Of a stretch of DNA of 24,957 nt, positions 15,872 through 24,068 are shown one piece after another. The translations under genes and the position numbers were made by a program. Each line of letters starts with the position of its first letter. Position 1 is the first letter of the stretch. Origin of the DNA: RGIG6353 sp045590615 (GTDB lineage: Bacteria > Bacillota > Clostridia > Oscillospirales > SIG627); NCBI GenBank assembly GCA_045590615.1, contig JAZNRH010000109.1, positions 1 to 24,957 of the forward strand, in the 5' to 3' direction. The notes beneath the pieces are model-generated. The model ran no database searches. It saw only the letters and a program-made list of their open reading frames with translations, and was not told where the DNA came from.

Positions 15872-16603
15872 CTACACCTCCGGCTCAAACGTGGGCATAA
15901 GCTGAAGCTTGAAGAGATTGAGCCTGTGCCTTCTGTCAATTTCAGCCTTCTTTTCCATATCGTCTATTTCGCCGGTGCGAATGTATCTGTCCAGCTCTGC
16001 ATAGGTAAAGCCGAGGTTTTCCTCATCGGTCTTTCCACAAAGTCCGTCAATGGGTGTCTTGTCAACAAGCTCTGTAGGTAAGCCGAGAGCATAACCTATT
16101 TCCTTTACCTCGGCAACCGTCAATCTTGACAACGGGCTGAAGTCACCTGCAGCATCACCGTATCTCGTAGAATAGCCAACCCAATCCTCAGAGAGATTAC
16201 AGGTGTTCGCCACCCTTCCGTTACAGCTTTGCGATACTGCGTAAAGAGTGGTCATTCTCACCCTTGGCGCAATGTTTATGCGTGTCTGATCGGTCAGCTC
16301 AAGACTGTCGGGCATTGCCGACACAAGAGAGTCAATCGTAGCCTTTACGTTGATTTCGTAGTGCTTGATTCCAAGGTGCTCCACCAACTTATAAGCACAA
16401 TCAATATCGTGCTGTACTCCACTTGGCATAAGCACGCCGATAACCCTCTCCCGTCCGAGCGCCTCGACACATATTCCTGCAACAACAGAGCTGTCCTTGC
16501 CACCCGAAATACCAACAACGGCATTACAGCCCTTGCCGTTAGCTTCAAAAAAATCTCTGACCCAACGAACGCAATCGTCCTTGATCTTTTTTGCATCGAA
16601 CAT
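15872..16603 (-). CDS. nadE: NAD synthetase, ammonia-dependent
   Basis: NadE amidates nicotinic acid adenine dinucleotide to NAD+ using ATP and ammonia. The ATP-pyrophosphatase P-loop SGGKDSS is at 33-39, and NTCNLSEDWVGYSTRYGD and DFSPLSRL follow in the usual order. The protein has 243 residues and no N-terminal glutaminase domain, so it must use free ammonia. The start codon lies two bases after the pncA-like stop and its GAGGAA ribosome site is inside that gene. The stop abuts the transporter start. Coupling with the nicotinamidase-like gene defines a small NAD-salvage unit. Confidence 0.95.
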   Translation of the reverse strand: MFDAKKIKDDCVRWVRDFFEANGKGCNAVVGISGGKDSSVVAGICVEALGRERVIGVLMPSGVQHDIDCAYKLVEHLGIKHYEINVKATIDSLVSAMPDSLELTDQTRINIAPRVRMTTLYAVSQSCNGRVANTCNLSEDWVGYSTRYGDAAGDFSPLSRLTVAEVKEIGYALGLPTELVDKTPIDGLCGKTDEENLGFTYAELDRYIRTGEIDDMEKKAEIDRRHRLNLFKLQLMPTFEPEV

Positions 16604-16605
16604 AA

Positions 16606-17115
16606 CTATTCCTCAATTCTTACCTGTATCATTTTCATAGCCTCAAGAGCCGTTTTATGACTTTCAACCGTTACTCCGGCACACCCTCTCGCATCTACCA
16701 CCAGAGGTATTTCGGGGAAAAACGCCTTTACCACCATAACGTTTGAAATAACACAAATGTCTGTACAAAGACCAAGAAAGGTGATTTCCTCGATGCTTTC
16801 TTCCTTTTTCAAAACGTCGACCAAGGCATCAGAGCCAAAGGTGAGCTTGTCAATCGCTTCGGTCTTGCGCAGAGCATCGAGCTCTGCTCTTATCTGCCAG
16901 CCAAAGCTGTCCTTTATACAATGCTTGACGGGAAGATTTTTACCCTCCTGCGTATCAAGGTAGTTTTCAAAATGAGTATCTCTGGTAAAAAACACCTTTC
17001 CGTCAAAGTTCTCTATTCTGCTCTTTACGTATGGAACGATTCCGACAGCCTCGGCAGAGCCGAGAGCACCGTCAATAAAATCGTTTTGCATATCGACAAC
17101 AACAAGTATTTTCAT
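16606..17115 (-). CDS. pncA: Isochorismatase-family cysteine hydrolase, probable nicotinamidase
   Basis: The protein has 169 residues. The expected catalytic set is Asp8 (VVDMQNDF), Lys90 (IDKLTFGS) and Cys121 in GLCTDICV. The metal-site area TRDTH (44-48) is present with a later His65, but the exact metal ligands of well-studied PncA proteins are not all obvious. Nicotinamidase would convert nicotinamide to nicotinic acid for NAD synthesis. The directly coupled nadE downstream supports this, though other small amides are possible substrates. AAGGAG precedes the ATG and overlaps the stop of the CARF-nuclease gene, so expression of the two is probably linked. Confidence 0.8.
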   Translation of the reverse strand: MKILVVVDMQNDFIDGALGSAEAVGIVPYVKSRIENFDGKVFFTRDTHFENYLDTQEGKNLPVKHCIKDSFGWQIRAELDALRKTEAIDKLTFGSDALVDVLKKEESIEEITFLGLCTDICVISNVMVVKAFFPEIPLVVDARGCAGVTVESHKTALEAMKMIQVRIEE

Positions 17116-17125
17116 ATTTCTCCTT

Positions 17126-18358
17126 TTAACGCCATAAATTCTTAAATATTTTTTTAATTTCCAAATCGCTCAATTCAGCAAAGTTGTCTATTATTCTGAT
17201 ATTCATATCCTCGGCTCTCTGCTTGAAGTGCTTGCCAAAAACCGAAGAACCGTTGAGCGCTGTGGTAACAAGCACCTTTTTAGAGTACTCGCCCCCGAAC
17301 TTGTAAGCAACGGAATTGAGCTTATACAGCTCGTCCATTTCGACAAATCCATTCTTACACGAGATAAAAACGGGCACTACACCCCTCATAGCAATAACGT
17401 CGATTTCGTTTTCGGTATCAACACTGTCGTACGAGGAATGAATATATCCGTCCCAATCAATAAACACACCGTTCTTTGCGTTATAATAAGGCTTGCCATT
17501 TTCGTCGGTTATAGAATTCACCATCGAAAAAACCTTCATCTCCAACGCCTGACCCGATTTTATAAGACAGCGTCTTACCTGCTCGTTTTTATACTCAATT
17601 GAAAATTCATTTTCATCATAACTGTACGAAACAAGTCCTTCATTTGCAAGCGCCTGCAAAATGTTGTGAACTGCAACAGTATTTACGCCAAGCTCCTTTA
17701 TTCTCTCTTTGGCAAACGAGCTTTTTATTCGGGTGCAAAGCAAACCGTTCTTCACGCCAAGCTTTTCCACAAGAGCAAGCACGCCCGTCTGTGAGTTCCA
17801 CAATCGCACGTTTCTCTTGCAAATTCTCCACATCGCCTCAATATCACACGTGAAATCCTCGGACATTTCCCAATCGTAAGTAGTATTGCTTTTTTCATTC
17901 TCTCTGACGATTTCACCCCCGTAAGCTATCACGTGCTCTTCAACGGTAAGATAAATCGGCTCTTTTTCAATTGTCACGCCATCCGAGTCACAATCATAAA
18001 TCGTGTTATTTTTAACGTTAAAACGATGCAGCTGTATACCCTTGTATTTTTCATACACAATCCCCATCGCCACGAGTACAAGATCCTCGCCACCCGTAAG
18101 GTCAAAGGCGACGTCCTCATAACCTTCCACAATTTCAGATATAGCCTCAACAAGCTTTGCAAGGTTATTTTTATTTACGCCCCGACAAATAAGCTCTATA
18201 TCGTAGCCCCTCTGACTAAAAATCTTACGGTAATAGCCCATATATTTTTGCATAACCTTCACATCAGGGCCGATAAAGATTACCCTTTCGGGAGCATTAG
18301 TAAGACAGGAGCAAACGTTTACAACCGAGCTTTTTTCAAAAAATTCAACGTAAGTCAT
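17126..18358 (-). CDS. CARF-domain PD-(D/E)xK nuclease, Card1/Can2-like (DUF1887)
   Basis: The protein has 410 residues. An N-terminal CARF Rossmann-like domain (about 1-140) carries the ligand-site motif DLTGGED at 86-92. A middle winged-helix-like part follows (about 210-250, around VAVHNILQALANEGLV). The C-terminal nuclease domain has NEID (317-320) and ISCK (332-335), matching the D-x(n)-xxK core with serine at the usual acidic position. Family members such as Card1 and Can2 bind cyclic oligoadenylate from type III CRISPR systems and then cut nucleic acids. No CRISPR array or cas gene is visible in this window. The ATG at 18358 follows the ChrA stop by four bases; a GTG at 18379 is possible but has no ribosome site. 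Its stop overlaps the pncA ribosome site. Confidence 0.82.
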   Translation of the reverse strand: MTYVEFFEKSSVVNVCSCLTNAPERVIFIGPDVKVMQKYMGYYRKIFSQRGYDIELICRGVNKNNLAKLVEAISEIVEGYEDVAFDLTGGEDLVLVAMGIVYEKYKGIQLHRFNVKNNTIYDCDSDGVTIEKEPIYLTVEEHVIAYGGEIVRENEKSNTTYDWEMSEDFTCDIEAMWRICKRNVRLWNSQTGVLALVEKLGVKNGLLCTRIKSSFAKERIKELGVNTVAVHNILQALANEGLVSYSYDENEFSIEYKNEQVRRCLIKSGQALEMKVFSMVNSITDENGKPYYNAKNGVFIDWDGYIHSSYDSVDTENEIDVIAMRGVVPVFISCKNGFVEMDELYKLNSVAYKFGGEYSKKVLVTTALNGSSVFGKHFKQRAEDMNIRIIDNFAELSDLEIKKIFKNLWR

Positions 18359-18362
18359 CTTT

Positions 18363-18926
18363 TTAATAAATAACAGCACCGAGAAGCGCCGAAATCAAAA
18401 TCAACACTATTGGTGAAATCGCCTTTTTTCTGAATTTTTTATAAGCCAAAGCAACAACAGCCACCACAGCTATAACCAAAACTCCCATAACGTCAAAATT
18501 ATAGCCTTCTCCAAGCGCGGTAAAGCCACATACAATACTCATAAACATAGTTGCAGAGGTAGCCAAAATAAGTCCTACAACCACAGCCTTTATACCCGAG
18601 AGTGCTGCCTGAACGCCCTTGTATTTGAGCAAGTTTTTCAAAACCGAGGCAATAATGAGTATTATAATAAACGACGGCAAAACGAGTCCGAGTGTAGCAC
18701 AGGCAGAGCCTAAAATACCTGCCTGGTCAGAACCGACAAAGGTCGCCATATTCACCGAAATAGGACCCGGAGTAGACTCGGATATAGCAATAAAGCTCAT
18801 AAACTCCTCATCTGTAAGCCAAAGGGGTACGCACTTTTCTCTCATAAGAGAAATCATACCGTAGCCACCACCAAAGGAAACTGCGCCAATCTGCATAAAG
18901 GTCAGAAAAAGCTTCAAAAGCATCAT
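18363..18926 (-). CDS. chrA: Chromate transporter (ChrA) family, half-size subunit 2
   Basis: This 187-residue membrane protein has one CHR domain. The family motif SFGGGYGMISLM (17-28) and the segment ESTPGPISVN (49-58) match the short-chain ChrA proteins, which work as pairs. The start overlaps the stop of the sister gene by four bases (ATGA), so the two halves are made together. Known members export chromate, but a natural anion substrate is likely in an anaerobe; the substrate is not readable here. Confidence 0.88.
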   Translation of the reverse strand: MMLLKLFLTFMQIGAVSFGGGYGMISLMREKCVPLWLTDEEFMSFIAISESTPGPISVNMATFVGSDQAGILGSACATLGLVLPSFIIILIIASVLKNLLKYKGVQAALSGIKAVVVGLILATSATMFMSIVCGFTALGEGYNFDVMGVLVIAVVAVVALAYKKFRKKAISPIVLILISALLGAVIY

Positions 18927-19480
18927 TTCTCACCTCTCTTTACCAAATATGCAAACACTCCTATAACGCCACCTATAAGAATGTAAAAAATCGTTGAAAA
19001 CTTTATTGCCATCAGCGAAAATACAAGCATACAAATAATGGTAGATGCCATCAATGCGATTGACAAAGGGTTTTTCTTCATCTTTTTCAGCATCTTCAAT
19101 CCTGCCGAAAAAATCAAGTAAACCACACAAGCCTGTATTCCCTTAAATGCCGATGCAACTACGCTGAGCTCCATAAATTTATCAAAAAAAACAGAAATAA
19201 AATATATAATGATAAAGGAGGGCATACAAACGCCAAGCGTCGCAAAGGCAGAACCAAGCACACCGACCCTCTTATATCCAACGTATGTAGCACAGTTGAT
19301 TGCAATAGGACCGGGAGTTGATTCTGCAACAGCCACTATGTCCATAAACTCATCGTGCTCCAGCCACTTTTTTCTCTCTACAAGCTCGTTTTCCAAAAGG
19401 GAAATCATCGCATAGCCACCACCAAAGGTGAAAAGCCCTATCTTAAAAAGGGTGGTAAAAAGCTGTAAATATTTTTTCAT
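18923..19480 (-). CDS. chrA: Chromate transporter (ChrA) family, half-size subunit 1
   Basis: This is the partner of the following gene: 185 residues with one CHR domain, TFGGGYAMISLL (18-29) and ESTPGPIAINCATYVG in the conserved position. The two copies are homologous but diverged, as in other two-gene ChrA transporters, whose halves are thought to insert with opposite topology. The start codon lies four bases after the stop of the metallo-beta-lactamase-fold gene, and only a weak AAGG precedes it, so translation probably depends on coupling. Confidence 0.88.
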   Translation of the reverse strand: MKKYLQLFTTLFKIGLFTFGGGYAMISLLENELVERKKWLEHDEFMDIVAVAESTPGPIAINCATYVGYKRVGVLGSAFATLGVCMPSFIIIYFISVFFDKFMELSVVASAFKGIQACVVYLIFSAGLKMLKKMKKNPLSIALMASTIICMLVFSLMAIKFSTIFYILIGGVIGVFAYLVKRGEK

Positions 19481-19484
19481 ACCT

Positions 19485-20267
19485 TCAAATATTCAATATC
19501 TGCCCCGAGGCAAGATAATTGAGCTTTCCTTTCATTATATTTTTCAGATACTCATATTGTTCAACGCCCGTGCAATGACAGGTATAATAAGTAATATCCT
19601 TCCTTGATAACACAAGCGACGCCCTCTCGAGCATCGGACTTGGCACGTCCTGCTTCATAAAATGGAAGCCTCCGATCAAAACGTCGGGCGAAAACCATTC
19701 TGCAATATTTATAATTCCCCTGTGAGAACAACCACTGAATAGATATATTTTTCCATTCTCACGAACTTTCATATACTGCTCGTGCAAAAAGAGGTCGGGG
19801 AAGAATACCTCGCCACTCTTTACCCTCAGCCCTGCACTGTCAATCCCCTCTGCAAGAGGTCTGTCGTTGCAGGAAATAAGCTCTATTCCGTCAGCGATTT
19901 TATAATAGTCCTCAACCTCAACCAGCCTTTCGTTGCCCTTAAGAGCTTTGTCGAGACCGATATATTTTTCATCTGCATTGTAATAATTTCCAAATGCGTA
20001 TTCCGAAAGGTAAAGCTTCGCCTTTTTATTAATCTTGAAAAAGGCTTCGATGCCTCCCCCGTGGTCATAATGCCCGTGCGAAAGCAGGGCAACGTCAACC
20101 TCGGAAAGGTCAACTCCAAGCAGCTCTGCATTTTTCAGAAACACATCGCTTTGCCCCATATCAAAGAGTATTTTCAAGCCGTTGGCTTCTATGTAGAGCG
20201 ACAAGCCGTGTTCGGCATGAAAACGCTCCTCGAACGGCGTATTTTCACAAAGACACACTATCTTCAT
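19485..20267 (-). CDS. Metallo-beta-lactamase-fold hydrolase, MptE/dihydropterin-synthase-like subgroup
   Basis: This protein of 260 residues has the metal motif HGHYDH at 64-69 (binding HxHxDH). Further ligand positions are suggested by the GCSHRGI segment and a late HCTGVEQY. The overall pattern resembles COG1237 proteins annotated as 7,8-dihydropterin-6-methyl-4-ribofuranosylaminobenzene-phosphate synthase. That name comes from archaeal relatives and is not reliable for Bacillota. The start at 20267 has GAGGT upstream; the TTG at 20279 would place the ribosome site inside the gene. It overlaps the region of the GH28 stop. The substrate is unknown. Confidence 0.8.
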   Translation of the reverse strand: MKIVCLCENTPFEERFHAEHGLSLYIEANGLKILFDMGQSDVFLKNAELLGVDLSEVDVALLSHGHYDHGGGIEAFFKINKKAKLYLSEYAFGNYYNADEKYIGLDKALKGNERLVEVEDYYKIADGIELISCNDRPLAEGIDSAGLRVKSGEVFFPDLFLHEQYMKVRENGKIYLFSGCSHRGIINIAEWFSPDVLIGGFHFMKQDVPSPMLERASLVLSRKDITYYTCHCTGVEQYEYLKNIMKGKLNYLASGQILNI

Positions 20268-20275
20268 TTCAGACC

Positions 20276-21799
20276 TCAACGCAAATTTTCTATCGTAAGT
20301 CCGTTAAGATGGTCAAGCTGGAAGGTATGATTTGCCTTGGTCGCTTTCTTTTTGAGAATATTATTTCTAATGATTATATTATCAAAATTCCCTTCGTCGC
20401 CATCAAATCCAACAACTATCACAGAATGAATATCTATCTCTTTAACGGTATTGCGAGCCTCGTCACCATATTCGATTTCAGTACCCGTACCAAGCAGAAC
20501 GTTGTTTTCACAAATAACGTCCTCGACTGTTGTCAGGCTATCTGCACCCTGTCCGTCATTATTGCAGGTATAAGAAGCATTAATTCTGAAATTGGGAAGC
20601 AAATTATCAAATACCCTGACACCCCTCACGTAGCCACCACGCTTTCGTGTGGTTTTTATAGAAAAACCAAGTGAGCCTCGACTGCAATCATTGTCCCAAA
20701 CGTCAACCTCTTCAACGCCACCGGACAATTCACTTCCTATTGCAAAGCCACCTCCACCATTTACACGGCAGTCAAAAATGCTGACGTTTCTCGTCGGTCT
20801 TGCAATTCTGTTGCCATCGGGATTTCTTCCCGACTTGATTGCCACACAGTTATCTCCACAGTCAAAATCACAGTCAAAGCAGGTACAATTCGTTGACGAA
20901 TCCGGATTCCAGCCATCACCGTTGTGTATTCCTCTTGTATATATGGTGCAACGGTTAGTCACAACGTTATCAGAATAAATGATATGATTATTCCAATACG
21001 GTCCGTCGGCAAGATATACACCCGACAAAACGATATTTCGGCAATTGCTCATATTAATAAGTCTGCCTCTGAGTCTGCCCGAAACAGTCTCTTCCTTACG
21101 GTCAAACTCGTTTATTCTTTCACCCAGACTGTCTATATAGTCCTTGAGAATTACAAGCCCCTGCTCCTTAAAGGCTCTCATCAACTCAAGTCCTCCACCC
21201 ACAATTCTGCCGCCACCTCGGATTGAAACGTTTTCACAATTATATACGATAGCTTCATCTATATCGCCCATATTAATCAGCGATTGGTAGCACTCCATAT
21301 TCAAGCCTTCAGAACGGCTTTTTATAAAAGGCATATAGTCCTCAGGCAGAGTGCTTCCCTGAACAGTTGCACCCTTTTCTATGTAAAGCTCCATATCGCT
21401 ATGAAGCTTCAAAGCACCCGTAAGATAAACTCCCTCGGGTATATATACCCTTGCGTTACAGCCACAATCGTCAATCGCTCTTTGCAAAGCCTTCGTATTG
21501 AGAGTTTTTCCGTCGCCGACTGCATTATACGGTGCTTTCGTTACGTCGATAGAAATCGGCGCCTTTTTTGTGACAAAACTCTGCTCATAGTCAAAAAAAC
21601 CGTTAAGCACAACTCTTATACAATATTCGGTATCGGGTGTCAGCGAAAAAAACTCAAAGTGTGTTTTCTTGACTTCGCCCACCTTCTCACCGTTAAGATA
21701 AACCTCGTAGGACTGAGTGTTTTCCAAAGTGCAGGCCCTATACCAAAAAACTGTAATCTCATCATCAAAAACAATTGCATTAAGTTGATTTTTTAACAT
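20276..21799 (-). CDS. GH28-like right-handed beta-helix protein with altered active site
   Basis: The protein has 507 residues. An N-terminal fibronectin-III-like domain (about 7-77) is followed by a pectate-lyase/polygalacturonase beta-helix. GH28 landmarks are present: NPD (298-300), GDNC (315-318), GGGGFAIGSELSGG (348-361) and SIKT (380-383). Compared with the family set Asp, Asp-Asp, His, Arg, Lys, the second Asp of the pair is Asn317, the GHG histidine is Gly349 and the Arg is Ser380, while Asp300, Asp316 and Lys382 remain. No signal peptide is seen, so it would act in the cytoplasm, perhaps on imported oligogalacturonides or another glycan. It could be a divergent-specificity or inactive member. 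GGAG lies upstream of the ATG. Confidence 0.82.
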   Translation of the reverse strand: MLKNQLNAIVFDDEITVFWYRACTLENTQSYEVYLNGEKVGEVKKTHFEFFSLTPDTEYCIRVVLNGFFDYEQSFVTKKAPISIDVTKAPYNAVGDGKTLNTKALQRAIDDCGCNARVYIPEGVYLTGALKLHSDMELYIEKGATVQGSTLPEDYMPFIKSRSEGLNMECYQSLINMGDIDEAIVYNCENVSIRGGGRIVGGGLELMRAFKEQGLVILKDYIDSLGERINEFDRKEETVSGRLRGRLINMSNCRNIVLSGVYLADGPYWNNHIIYSDNVVTNRCTIYTRGIHNGDGWNPDSSTNCTCFDCDFDCGDNCVAIKSGRNPDGNRIARPTRNVSIFDCRVNGGGGFAIGSELSGGVEEVDVWDNDCSRGSLGFSIKTTRKRGGYVRGVRVFDNLLPNFRINASYTCNNDGQGADSLTTVEDVICENNVLLGTGTEIEYGDEARNTVKEIDIHSVIVVGFDGDEGNFDNIIIRNNILKKKATKANHTFQLDHLNGLTIENLR

Positions 21800-21821
21800 C
21801 TCAAAATCTCCGGTTAAACAA

Positions 21822-22127
21822 TTACAATAGCTCTAAAACCTTTTCCTTTGGCATAAATCCAACAGCCGTATTTGTAACCTTGCCTTCCTTTACGACTACA
21901 AGCATCGGTATACTCGTAACCTGAAAGGCAGTTGCCAATTCCATCTCCTCGTCAACGTTGACCTTGCACACCTTGATACCGTCGTTTTCATTTGCGATTT
22001 CTTCAATTACAGGTGCTATCATTTTACAAGGACCACACCACGTTGCCCAGAAATCTATAAGCACAGGTACGGTTGAATTAATAACCTCTTTTTCAAAATT
22101 CTCTTTTGTCAATACTATTTCTTTCAT
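21822..22127 (-). CDS. trxA: Thioredoxin
   Basis: This is a cytoplasmic thioredoxin of 101 residues with the active site WCGPC (Trp30, Cys31, Cys34) and the cis-proline segment TSIPML. It has no signal peptide. GAGG precedes the start. It follows the CcdA and TlpA-like genes and is the likely cytoplasmic electron source for CcdA, which would pass reducing power across the membrane. The GH28-like gene follows closely. Confidence 0.95.
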   Translation of the reverse strand: MKEIVLTKENFEKEVINSTVPVLIDFWATWCGPCKMIAPVIEEIANENDGIKVCKVNVDEEMELATAFQVTSIPMLVVVKEGKVTNTAVGFMPKEKVLELL

Positions 22128-22146
22128 TATAAATTACCTCCTCTTT

Positions 22147-22725
22147 TTATAAAAGCTCTTTAATATATTCTTCAAGCTGTCCCTCGCGAAACGCTCCTAC
22201 CTTGGCATTGACTATTTTGCCGTCGGTATTGATAAACGCTGTTGCAGGAATTGCGTTAGCTCCGTATATATATGCAGCATAACCCGTCGAGTCAAGATAT
22301 ATCGGCAGAGTGTAGCCGTTATCGGCAATAAAATCTCTTATCAGAGTATCGGTTTCTCTGTATCCGTCGGGTGTACTGAGCATTACAAAATTAACCTCGT
22401 CGCCATACTTTTCGTACATCTCCTGAAAATCAGGAAACTCGTCAACGCAATTATGGCACCACGTCGCCCAGAAGTTGAGAATTATCGGCTTGTCGAAAAG
22501 GTCTGACAGCTTCACCTTACTGCCGTCAAGAGCCACCATCTCAAAATCGGGAGCGTCAAACAGCTCCTCATCTGCTTCGGTCTGAGTGTCCTTTTCGTTC
22601 GGAGCAGTCTCTTCGACTTCATCGGGAGTATAATTCTCACTCAAGGCATTATATCCAACCACAGCCAAGGCAATTACCCCCACGAAAAGAACGAGAAAAA
22701 TTATATATTTTACAGTTTTATTCAT
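22147..22725 (-). CDS. Membrane-anchored TlpA/ResA-like thiol-disulfide oxidoreductase
   Basis: This protein of 192 residues has one N-terminal membrane anchor (about 7-24), an acidic linker (31-55), then an AhpC/TSA-thioredoxin-type domain with active site WCHNC (Cys90, Cys93) and a cis-proline loop AIPATAF. It faces the outside of the membrane and probably reduces disulfides in exported proteins. CcdA, encoded immediately upstream, would supply electrons from cytoplasmic thioredoxin encoded downstream. Gaps of about 19 bases on each side indicate a single transcript. Confidence 0.88.
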   Translation of the reverse strand: MNKTVKYIIFLVLFVGVIALAVVGYNALSENYTPDEVEETAPNEKDTQTEADEELFDAPDFEMVALDGSKVKLSDLFDKPIILNFWATWCHNCVDEFPDFQEMYEKYGDEVNFVMLSTPDGYRETDTLIRDFIADNGYTLPIYLDSTGYAAYIYGANAIPATAFINTDGKIVNAKVGAFREGQLEEYIKELL

Positions 22726-22744
22726 AACGTCAATCCTTTCTTAT

Positions 22745-23398
22745 TCAGGAAAACAAGCCGAGAATCGCATTCATCAATCCGAATGCCATCAGCACACCGA
22801 CTATTATCAAAAATATACCACACACTATATTTATTACCCTGTAATGCTTCTTGATAAACCCGATTGCGCCACCAAGCTTTTCAATGAGCAAAGCAGAAAT
22901 AACGAAGGGTATACCAAGACCGAGCGAATAGGTCAAAAGCAGTAATGCGCCCTTGAAGGTTCCACCCACAGAAGAGGCAAGCATCAAAGCCGAGCCGAGA
23001 AACGCACCCACGCAAGGCGTGAGACTCAGCGAATAAATAACTCCGAAAACAAAGCTTGATATAACACCGTTTATTTTTTGCTTAGTGTTAACTCCCTTGA
23101 AAAAGGGCAAGCGTATTACCTCAAGGTAAGAAAGCCCAAAAACAACCACAACAGCTCCGGTGACTATATTCACAACCGTTCTGTACTCTCTCAAAAACAT
23201 ACCGAGGCTTCCTGCGAACACACCAAGCGAGGTGAACACCACGGTAAAACCAAGAACAAATGCAAGCGCCTTGAAAAAGGTCTTGTGCTTCCCGTCGCTC
23301 CCTCCTGCAAAATACGATATATAAATCGGCAGCATCGGAAGCATGCAAGGAGATATAAAGGAAATAAACCCTTCCAAAAAGGTTATAAAATACTGCAT
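22745..23398 (-). CDS. ccdA: Thiol-disulfide transmembrane carrier CcdA
   Basis: This is a six-helix membrane protein of 217 residues. The two functional cysteines are in SPCMLPM (Cys18) and TPCVGAF (Cys129), the pair that relays electrons through the membrane. AAGGAG precedes the ATG. It is the first gene of a ccdA-tlpA-trxA set. Upstream I see only a weak promoter: a TACAAT at 23425-23430 with no good -35. Confidence 0.92.
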   Translation of the reverse strand: MQYFITFLEGFISFISPCMLPMLPIYISYFAGGSDGKHKTFFKALAFVLGFTVVFTSLGVFAGSLGMFLREYRTVVNIVTGAVVVVFGLSYLEVIRLPFFKGVNTKQKINGVISSFVFGVIYSLSLTPCVGAFLGSALMLASSVGGTFKGALLLLTYSLGLGIPFVISALLIEKLGGAIGFIKKHYRVINIVCGIFLIIVGVLMAFGLMNAILGLFS

Positions 23399-23450
23399 AA
23401 CAACTCCTTATTCCGTTTTGTTTTATTGTACCCCTGATCGAGTTATATAA

Positions 23451-23954
23451 TTAAATAATTTTCACCTTTTTGTCATCATAAAAGCCTTTTATGTCCGGCA
23501 TAGCCTCTGCCCTGCCTACAACCACCAAAGCAATCGGGAGTGAATCGAGACCGAATTCCCTCTTGAAGTCCTCAACCCTCGTCTCATTGGGGTAAATTCC
23601 ACACCAACAGCTACCGTAGCCAAGGTCAAGACTCTGAAGTAAAATATTCTCTATCGAAGCGCCACAATCCTGTGAAAAAAATCCCATCTCAACAACCTCG
23701 GATTTTTTCGTGCTTGCGCAGACGAGAATACCGATTGAAGCTTTTTCAAGATGCTTAGCAAAAGGATGGACCTTCATTGCCCTCTCCTTTGCCTCACGGC
23801 TTTTGAGAACGACAAACTCCCAAGGCCTCGTATTCTTTGCACTCGGCGCAAGCATACCTGCCTCCAGAATTGTCCTTATATCCTCGTCGGGCATATCATA
23901 TTCTACGTATTTTCTGACACTTCGCCTATCTCTTATAGCATCTGATAACTGCAT
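23451..23954 (-). CDS. Nitroreductase-family flavoprotein
   Basis: This FMN-dependent oxidoreductase of 167 residues has the N-terminal RRSVRKY (10-16), the LEAGMLAPSAKNTRPWEF segment that binds flavin phosphate, and GYGSCWCGIYP in the C-terminal half. The natural substrate of such proteins is usually unknown. The ATG at 23954 is chosen because the longer frame (to 24083) covers the promoter; AGAGG and AAGGA lie just upstream. It probably has its own transcript and may read into ccdA, 52 bases downstream. Confidence 0.88.
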   Translation of the reverse strand: MQLSDAIRDRRSVRKYVEYDMPDEDIRTILEAGMLAPSAKNTRPWEFVVLKSREAKERAMKVHPFAKHLEKASIGILVCASTKKSEVVEMGFFSQDCGASIENILLQSLDLGYGSCWCGIYPNETRVEDFKREFGLDSLPIALVVVGRAEAMPDIKGFYDDKKVKII

Positions 23955-23990
23955 AATCCTCTTCCTTATTTTCAATATCTGTTTCACAAA

Positions 23991-24019
23991 ATTATACCAT
24001 ATTTCCCCTGCTTTGTCAA
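23991..24019 (-). promoter_or_regulatory. Consensus promoter of the nitroreductase gene
   Basis: On the minus strand TTGACA (24014-24019) and TATAAT (23991-23996) are both perfect and 17 bases apart, 37 bases before the start codon. Confidence 0.88.
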
Positions 24020-24068
24020 TTAAAACGGCAATAAAAGGACTGCCAAGCACTACAGATGCACTTCGCTG

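Noticed and set aside
17126..20267. A complete CRISPR or known anti-phage system around the CARF nuclease
   Set aside because: The neighbours are ChrA halves, an MBL-fold hydrolase and NAD genes. No cas10, effector complex, cyclase, reverse transcriptase or array is visible.
23425..23453. Strong promoter for ccdA
   Set aside because: TACAAT is present but no recognisable -35 lies 16-18 bases upstream, so I did not list it as a feature.
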